A stretch of 9,683 nucleotides of DNA from assembly GCA_028707375.1 (NCBI GenBank), contig JAQWCB010000024.1, forward strand, positions 1 through 9,683, in the 5' to 3' direction. Made by a program: the position numbers and the translations under genes. Shown here piece after piece: positions 1 through 5,442 of the stretch (its first letter is position 1; each line of letters starts with the position of its first letter). Origin of the DNA: Bacilli bacterium. GTDB taxonomy: Bacteria; Bacillota_I; Bacilli_A; RFN20; CAG-288. The notes beneath the pieces were generated by a model, which worked only from the letters and a program-made list of their open reading frames with translations, did no database searches and was not told the origin of the DNA.

Positions 1-84
1 CAATTGGTTCTGGCACAATTTGATCAGGACACTGGACTGATGGGCGCTAGCGGTGTTGCTTTGGATTTAATGAATAGGGAATAA
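1..84 (+). CDS. ROK-family protein (sugar kinase or regulator), C-terminal end only
   Basis: Reading frame 1 is open from the left edge and stops at TAA (82-84), leaving 27 residues of a gene that begins outside the window. The visible tail contains FDQDTGLMGASGVALDL. This resembles the usual C-terminal ending of ROK-family proteins (glucokinases, N-acetylmannosamine/fructose kinases and NagC/XylR-like regulators), which close with a pattern like G-x-D-A/S-G-x-x-G-A-A-x-L-A followed by a short helix. If the match holds, the protein is a cytoplasmic, ATP-dependent sugar kinase or a sugar-responsive regulator. The catalytic and zinc-binding motifs would lie upstream and cannot be checked. A 135-bp gap and a candidate promoter separate it from the transporter genes, so no functional link is implied. 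The family call rests on one short motif and is moderate at best; the existence of a coding end is more secure. Confidence 0.55.
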   Translation, partial: QLVLAQFDQDTGLMGASGVALDLMNRE

Positions 85-152
85 TTTTATCTTTTTTACA
101 TCCTAGTCACGTAATATATTTTGTATTTAACTATTTTTTCATAGATATTTCA

Positions 153-181
153 TTGTATTATTTCTATTTTATATATAGAAT
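153..181 (+). promoter_or_regulatory. Candidate sigma-A promoter for the A1-B1-A2-B2 operon
   Basis: TTGTAT (153-158) could act as a -35 box. It matches TTGACA at only the first three positions. A spacer of exactly 17 bp separates it from TAGAAT (176-181), a 5-of-6 match to TATAAT. Transcription would begin near 188, giving a leader of about 30 nt before the A1 start at 220. In such AT-rich DNA, chance matches are common; the correct spacing and position are the main support. Confidence 0.4.
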
Positions 182-187
182 AAAATA
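165..187. promoter_or_regulatory. AT-rich inverted repeat overlapping the candidate -10 box
   Basis: TATTTTAT (165-172) and its perfect reverse complement ATAAAATA (180-187) flank a 7-nt centre. The repeat spans the proposed -10 element, where a repressor dimer would block RNA polymerase. It contains no G or C in the arms, so it could easily arise by chance. An operator is possible but unproven. Confidence 0.22.
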
Positions 188-203
188 AATTGTTTTGATA
201 TTT

Positions 204-207
204 GGAG
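204..207 (+). promoter_or_regulatory. Ribosome binding site of A1
   Basis: GGAG at 204-207 precedes the ATG at 220 with a 12-nt spacer, which is long. The reading frame has stop codons at 211-213 (TAG) and 214-216 (TGA), so no start upstream of 220 is possible. The long spacer may make this the weaker initiation site compared with the A2 site. Confidence 0.6.
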
Positions 208-219
208 TTTTAGTGAAAC

Positions 220-2499
220 ATGAAAATCAGATTAAAAAAAATTAGCAAGTATTACTATGACCAGGGAAAATCGACTAAAGCTTTAGAAAATATTTCTCTA
301 GATTTCGCAACTGATGGATCTTTTGTTGTCATCACTGGTGAATCTGGGGCCGGTAAATCATCATTGATTAAGGTTATTACCGGACTAGAAGAATATGACG
401 AAGGCGAGATATTTTTTGATGATATTCCCCTGTCGAGTTTAAGCGACAAGCAGAAACAGCAAATATATGCTGATAATATTTCTTTTGTTTTCCAAGATTA
501 TAATTTAGTTGAGTCTATCTCTGGACTTGAAAATATAAATTTAGCACTGATAAAACAGGGAAAAAATAAAAAAGAGGCACAGTTAATTGCCACAAAATCT
601 TTGAATGCTGTGGGACTAAATTCACAGATACATCAGCGCGTGTCAAAATTATCGGGTGGAGAAAGACAACGCGTAGCCATTGCAAGATCTTTAGCTTTGG
701 ATACACCCATCATTGTTTTTGATGAGCCGACAGGCAATCTTGACAATGAAACATCAAAAACAATTATTGATTTAATTGAAAAGATAGGAAAAGACAAACT
801 TATTTTGTACGTAACTCACGACTATGATATCGTAAGCAAGTACGTTACTCGACACATTGTGTTATCGGATGGTCACTTGATAAAGGATGAACAAATCATC
901 AAGCATCAAACCATTGATGATTCAATGGCAAAAAGACAAATTAAAAATCATAAATTTTCAGCTTTTTCTTATCTATATTCTACTTACTTGATAGGATTCA
1001 AGCGTTTTGGAAGAATGATTTCAACGTTTTTAGTTTTACTTTTTGCATATGCAGGAATTCTAGGTAGTTTCTATGGCTATGCTAATGGTGTCATCAGCAG
1101 TAATAATGTAGTGATTTTCAATACTGACTATAATCAATCACCAGTTTTTAATATGGGAAATGTAATATACAATCAAAAAAATACCATAGATGAAAAGCCT
1201 TTGACTTTTGATCAAACTCATTTCACCGATTACGGACGCGATTTAGATAGTGAATTTTCATTAATTTCTCCGGCTTTGAATGAAAAAAGTGAAGCCAATG
1301 GTGACTTGATATCACCAGAAGATGATTTGAATTTTATAAAATCAATTGATGTCACGATTCTTCCCTACTACGATGCTGATGATTCTATCAAGTTTATCTC
1401 GGGAAGTGACAATGAATCAAATTATATCAATCTAGTCATTCCTGAAAATATTGAAATCGATAGTTATTATTTTGATCGATTCCGCACTATCGCTGAAAAT
1501 GAGTTTAGTATCTCCTGCCTCGATAGTTTTTTTTCAATGACAGATGATGAATTAGCTGAAGAATTGGCGATGCGTCCCAAAGCAAGTATCACTGGCTTAT
1601 ATTCATATAATAGCGACAAAGATGCCTCAGGTGATATTTATCTAATTTGCAATTTCAATTTTTTGAATCAGGTAAAAACATATGTGAAAAATATATATGG
1701 AACTGTTTCTTTTAACAGTAACATGTACTCAGTTAAACTTGCTAATTCCGAATTAACAATAACCAGCGACGATAAAGACATTACCGGTATTGCAAATCCC
1801 TTTTCCTATAGTGAAAATAGTTTCTTTGCTAATCGCTTATATTTATCTTCCGATTTAGAGAATAGCGATATCACAATTATGTATAAAAAAATGGAAATTC
1901 CACTTAGTTCGTTCAATGTTGAATATGTTGACTTTGGGATATCTACATCAAATTATTTTATTTATACCCCTGCCTTGAACGACACGATAAGGAAAATGGA
2001 AATCACTTCTACTTCTTATTTTCCCACGGCTTCAGTTGCTATTCAGCAATACGACAAATATAAGGATGATTATCCTCGAATGTTTTGTCCGCCGCGAACC
2101 AATTCTAATTTTATTGATTATAGCCTCAATATTCTTAGTGCTCCAATGATTGAGAGGGTTGGATATTTAAGTCTATTTGTCATAATATTAGCCGCTATTA
2201 TACTGATTGCTTTTTTAATAAAGTCGATTATCAATCGCTTTTACTACCGCAAATCCTATGATCAAAAAGTATTACATTATATCGGATACTCTTTCAAAGA
2301 TATTGTCGTGATAAATCTCATTGAATTTTTAAGCCTTTCCTTCGTATCAATTATTATCGTGTGCGCGCTTTTTTTAAGTCTCGTCCCCAAAGCCTTTTTG
2401 ATTTTTAGCACTAATTCATGGCTGCTTATTTTGGCCATTATTTTTAGTATCTTGTGCGCGGTACTCTTTGCTCTTCCGCGAAGAAAGAAGGCAAAATAA
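220..2499 (+). CDS. A1: MacB/FtsX-type ABC half-transporter, fused ATPase and permease
   Basis: This is a 759-residue fusion of an ABC ATPase and an FtsX/MacB-type permease in the cytoplasmic membrane, expected to use ATP to drive movement of its extracytoplasmic domain. The ATPase occupies about residues 1-225: Walker A GESGAGKSS (40-48), Q-loop Q92, signature LSGGERQ (144-150), Walker B with D168 and catalytic E169, D-loop GNLD (172-175) and switch H200. All catalytic positions are intact. A pre-membrane helix containing YLYSTYLIGFK (251-261) leads to TM1 (about 266-288). The extracytoplasmic domain spans about 289-647, and TM2-TM4 lie near 648-670, 698-722 and 733-752. The coupling segment between TM2 and TM3 (SYDQKVLHYIGYSFKDI, from 679) is a diverged version of the FtsX motif. 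The protein ends in a basic tail, PRRKKAK. Its stop is immediately followed by the B1 start, suggesting heterodimer formation with B1. The closest relative in the window is A2. Export, resistance and envelope-remodelling roles are all possible; the substrate is unknown. Confidence 0.95.
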   Translation: MKIRLKKISKYYYDQGKSTKALENISLDFATDGSFVVITGESGAGKSSLIKVITGLEEYDEGEIFFDDIPLSSLSDKQKQQIYADNISFVFQDYNLVESISGLENINLALIKQGKNKKEAQLIATKSLNAVGLNSQIHQRVSKLSGGERQRVAIARSLALDTPIIVFDEPTGNLDNETSKTIIDLIEKIGKDKLILYVTHDYDIVSKYVTRHIVLSDGHLIKDEQIIKHQTIDDSMAKRQIKNHKFSAFSYLYSTYLIGFKRFGRMISTFLVLLFAYAGILGSFYGYANGVISSNNVVIFNTDYNQSPVFNMGNVIYNQKNTIDEKPLTFDQTHFTDYGRDLDSEFSLISPALNEKSEANGDLISPEDDLNFIKSIDVTILPYYDADDSIKFISGSDNESNYINLVIPENIEIDSYYFDRFRTIAENEFSISCLDSFFSMTDDELAEELAMRPKASITGLYSYNSDKDASGDIYLICNFNFLNQVKTYVKNIYGTVSFNSNMYSVKLANSELTITSDDKDITGIANPFSYSENSFFANRLYLSSDLENSDITIMYKKMEIPLSSFNVEYVDFGISTSNYFIYTPALNDTIRKMEITSTSYFPTASVAIQQYDKYKDDYPRMFCPPRTNSNFIDYSLNILSAPMIERVGYLSLFVIILAAIILIAFLIKSIINRFYYRKSYDQKVLHYIGYSFKDIVVINLIEFLSLSFVSIIIVCALFLSLVPKAFLIFSTNSWLLILAIIFSILCAVLFALPRRKKAK
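2486..2491 (+). promoter_or_regulatory. Ribosome binding site of B1, inside the A1 basic tail codons
   Basis: AGAAGG at 2486-2491 lies 8 nt before the B1 ATG at 2500. The same bases encode the Arg/Lys-rich tail of A1. The A1 TAA (2497-2499) directly abuts the B1 ATG, so terminating ribosomes are well placed to reinitiate. A2/B2 has the same arrangement. Confidence 0.6.
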
Positions 2500-5412
2500 A
2501 TGATTAAGGTCAATGGTGTTTCCAAAACATACAATAAACATAAGCACAATGCAAACACTGTTTTGCAAAATACATCTATCCAACTTCCAGACACTGGTTT
2601 TGTCTTTTTTGTCGGTCGTTCAGGCTCGGGAAAATCAACCATTCTAAATGCTATCGGTGGATTGATTTCCTACGAAGGTGAAATCCTTTTCAATAATGAA
2701 AAGGTTGAAATCGAGAAGTATCGTCAGCGAAATATCGGTTATGTTTTTCAAAATTTCCTTCTTTTTGAAAAGGAATCAATCCTTGATAATATTCGTATTC
2801 CGTTAAATTTAATTGGAATATACGATGAGGACGAAATTCGTTCACGAACGGCAACTCTGTTGAAGGCAGTAGATTTAGATGTGAATGTTAAACGCCGAGT
2901 GCACGCTCTTTCCTTGGGGCAGAAGCAACGTGTTGCTATTGCTAGAGCCCTGGCGAGCAATCCACAAATCATTCTTGCCGATGAGCCAACAGGAAATTTG
3001 GATTCAAAGAATTCTATCATCGTGATGAATATTCTAAAGAAATTATCGGTGAATCATTTAGTTATATGCGTTACTCACAATCTTGGAATAGTTAATAAAT
3101 ATGCTGACCATATATATGAAATTAAGAATAAACAACTAGTTGGGCTCAACAAAGATGAGGCAAAAGAAATAAATGAAGCAAATATAACACAAAATATTAA
3201 TGTTGCTAAAATGACTAAAAAAGAATTTGCCAGCGGTGATTTTTTGGTGAAATTATTCTCACAAGACCGCGGTGAAAATCAAAAGCAGAGCGAAATACAA
3301 ATTATACGGAAGGAAGGCAAAATTCTAGTTGTCGGTGATAATATATCCATCGCATCAAATGAAGAGATAGAATTGGAAGATGCCACTGAATCTAATACAA
3401 GTGTTGAAGAGTTGGATGAAGCGCTAGCTCAGAGTTCATCTAAGGATGCAATTGATTTAAATTTTGAAAATATTAAGAACAAGAAGACTTTTAAGGATTG
3501 GTATATATATAAATCTTTTATTTCTTTTTTCCGGAAAAATACGAGAAATTTTAAATCATTTTTATTAAGCTTTTCCAACGCACTTTTTCCAATCGTAATC
3601 TTTATTCTCTTTTCGCTAATGATAGGGCAAATCAATGTTTTGACTAATGAATCTCCACTCGAATATCACGAAAATTTTGTTACTCTTTCCAACCGCGAAT
3701 CAAACGGATCGATGTTAACACCAAATGATTTGGCAAATATTATGAGCGATCCTGAGTCTCATATTGTCGGAACGCGAAAAGTCGATCAAATCATGCAATA
3801 CAGTGGTGATTCAGGTTGGGATATGCAATATTATCTTGATCTTGAAAATTTTAGTTTCCTCGATAATATTATTTCAAATATCTCTTGCGATAATAATGTT
3901 AACCTAACCTTTAACATCAGCGATAATCAGCAATATTCTTCCTTTGATATTGCTGATCAATTAAATGAATACAATTTAGCCGATAATGAATTGTTGATTG
4001 ATAGATCACTGATAGATCAAATTGATAAAAAGCTAAATAATCCGACATTCATCTATCAAGAGAGTATTGATGATGCCATTCTCAATTCACAGATTTCAAT
4101 CAACATGACGGCTGTTGATAATAAATTTATTCCCGTAAAATATAAGATAGTTGGCATTGTCGATACTGATTACCCTTCTTTTTACACTAATAGATCAACA
4201 AATTATCAGATGAGTTACTACCTTCGCAACAATTTATACATCAAGTACTCTTTTTCTGTCAGTGATCTTCCAAAGTTTTTTGGGTCCTTTTTTGATGATA
4301 TTTCATTCAAGGAATTTAATGATGTTAAGAATGACCCCAATTATTTATTTGTTGGGCCAGATGAGAATGAATATGAGTGGAGCAATGAGGAATTACCTCT
4401 TCCGCGGATAATTTTGTCAAAGTCCCTTATGAACTCTCTTCCCCTCTCGGGAGACTTTTTATCGAATTTTAGCATCTTACAAAATGGATATATTGATGAT
4501 AATACTGATTCTGAGTCCAAAACTTTTTTCTTCTACGACTTTAATCAGGATGATACTGATTATGATTCATCTCTTTTCGCGTTATTCAATTTGATGTCTC
4601 TGACCTCAAAACAATATAATCTCCCGACTTATCCTAGCAATATTAAAATGGTTGAAGGAAATTTACCATCGCAGAGCGGTGATTTGATTTTGCCATTTTC
4701 CGAAAAAAAACTTTTCCCTGATGAAGTATTCAACGATGATTCATTTCAAATTTCTTATTTGCCAAAAAACGAATTCAAAATCACTGGATTTTACGACGAT
4801 TCTGCTCTCGAATCGAAAAGTCCATACACATCGCCCACTACGTATTTAGCTTCAAAATTAACCGAGATGAATTTGGATTACTACGAATCGCCGGCGGAAT
4901 TATTAGATGGTCCTACGTATATTTTATCTGATGATGTTGAGGCCACCATTGATTATTTTGCCCAAAATACTTCCTATCCTTATAAATGTTACTCCTACGA
5001 TAAATTGTATACAGAATATAATTCCAATGCGCTAAACGATTTGTTGTTCTCGTTTGTTCAGGCCATTATAATCATCCTGGTTATTTTCCTTGTCATAACC
5101 ATTTTGTCCAATATCTCCTTTGTTAACAAAAATAAATACAATTATGGTATATTGCGATGCCTAGGTTTTTCGAAATGGAAGATAATAGCTCAAAATTCAT
5201 CAGATATACTCGTTTCACTTTTTTATCATGCTATCATTCCTTGTGGTGTCATCAGCATTTTGATGGGGTTATTCCACGTTTATACACTAGGAACAATATG
5301 GTCGCTCGTTTTCTTTGTTGGCTATATTATAATTATGTTATTTACCTCGAATTTACCCCTTTTATTATTGCTGCGCAAGAAGCCAGTTGAAATAATAAAC
5401 TCACTCAATTAG
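2500..5412 (+). CDS. B1: large MacB/FtsX-type ABC half-transporter with cytoplasmic insert
   Basis: This 970-residue membrane protein has an N-terminal ABC ATPase (about 1-215): Walker A GRSGSGKST (39-47), Q-loop Q84, Walker B D161/E162, D-loop GNLD and H193. The signature reads LSLGQKQ (137-143), not LSGGQ. A cytoplasmic insert follows (about 216-350). Its core (225-292, with KEGKILVVGDNISIAS) is conserved in B2 and looks rich in beta strands; a variable acidic linker follows. TM1 is about 355-376. The extracytoplasmic domain (about 380-848) is roughly 470 residues, around twice a typical MacB periplasmic domain as I know it, and contains two or three MacB-core-like segments. TM2-TM4 lie near 850-871, 900-925 and 930-952. 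Between TM2 and TM3, YGILRCLGFSKWKII (882-896) is a textbook FtsX coupling motif, and the C-terminus KKPVEIINSLN is the usual family ending. It starts with no gap after A1, hence likely partners A1. Substrate unknown. Confidence 0.95.
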   Translation: MIKVNGVSKTYNKHKHNANTVLQNTSIQLPDTGFVFFVGRSGSGKSTILNAIGGLISYEGEILFNNEKVEIEKYRQRNIGYVFQNFLLFEKESILDNIRIPLNLIGIYDEDEIRSRTATLLKAVDLDVNVKRRVHALSLGQKQRVAIARALASNPQIILADEPTGNLDSKNSIIVMNILKKLSVNHLVICVTHNLGIVNKYADHIYEIKNKQLVGLNKDEAKEINEANITQNINVAKMTKKEFASGDFLVKLFSQDRGENQKQSEIQIIRKEGKILVVGDNISIASNEEIELEDATESNTSVEELDEALAQSSSKDAIDLNFENIKNKKTFKDWYIYKSFISFFRKNTRNFKSFLLSFSNALFPIVIFILFSLMIGQINVLTNESPLEYHENFVTLSNRESNGSMLTPNDLANIMSDPESHIVGTRKVDQIMQYSGDSGWDMQYYLDLENFSFLDNIISNISCDNNVNLTFNISDNQQYSSFDIADQLNEYNLADNELLIDRSLIDQIDKKLNNPTFIYQESIDDAILNSQISINMTAVDNKFIPVKYKIVGIVDTDYPSFYTNRSTNYQMSYYLRNNLYIKYSFSVSDLPKFFGSFFDDISFKEFNDVKNDPNYLFVGPDENEYEWSNEELPLPRIILSKSLMNSLPLSGDFLSNFSILQNGYIDDNTDSESKTFFFYDFNQDDTDYDSSLFALFNLMSLTSKQYNLPTYPSNIKMVEGNLPSQSGDLILPFSEKKLFPDEVFNDDSFQISYLPKNEFKITGFYDDSALESKSPYTSPTTYLASKLTEMNLDYYESPAELLDGPTYILSDDVEATIDYFAQNTSYPYKCYSYDKLYTEYNSNALNDLLFSFVQAIIIILVIFLVITILSNISFVNKNKYNYGILRCLGFSKWKIIAQNSSDILVSLFYHAIIPCGVISILMGLFHVYTLGTIWSLVFFVGYIIIMLFTSNLPLLLLLRKKPVEIINSLN

Positions 5413-5430
5413 CAAGCGAGAAGTTAACCG

Positions 5431-5437
5431 AAAGGAG
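5431..5437 (+). promoter_or_regulatory. Strong ribosome binding site of A2
   Basis: AAAGGAG (5431-5437) sits 5 nt before the ATG at 5443. It is the best match to the anti-Shine-Dalgarno sequence in the window. It lies in the 30-bp gap after the B1 TAG stop, where I see no promoter or terminator hairpin. The second pair therefore probably shares the upstream transcript but has its own efficient translation start. Confidence 0.8.
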
Positions 5438-5442
5438 ACAAG

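Larger units (their letters stand above)
85..219. other. Intergenic region upstream of the transporter operon
   Basis: This very AT-rich 135-bp stretch is the only gap longer than 30 bp in the window. It holds a T-run at 92-97 shortly after the upstream stop codon, a candidate promoter at 153-181, an 8-bp inverted repeat at 165-187 and a GGAG ribosome binding site at 204-207. I saw no GC-rich stem before the T-run, so I do not call an intrinsic terminator. No small open reading frame with a credible ribosome binding site was seen. Confidence 0.8.

Noticed and set aside
92..97. T-run after the ROK-like gene as an intrinsic terminator
   Set aside because: No stable GC-containing stem precedes it, so the T-run alone is not enough.
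234..241. Run of eight A bases in codons 5-8 of A1, a possible phase-variation tract
   Set aside because: Runs of this length recur by chance in this AT-rich DNA (for example T8 at 1527-1534). A2 lacks a run here, and nothing indicates length variation.
5413..5442. Terminator or internal promoter between B1 and A2
   Set aside because: The gap is only 30 bp. It contains the A2 ribosome binding site and a chance GTTAAC palindrome, but no hairpin with a T-run and no -35/-10 pair.
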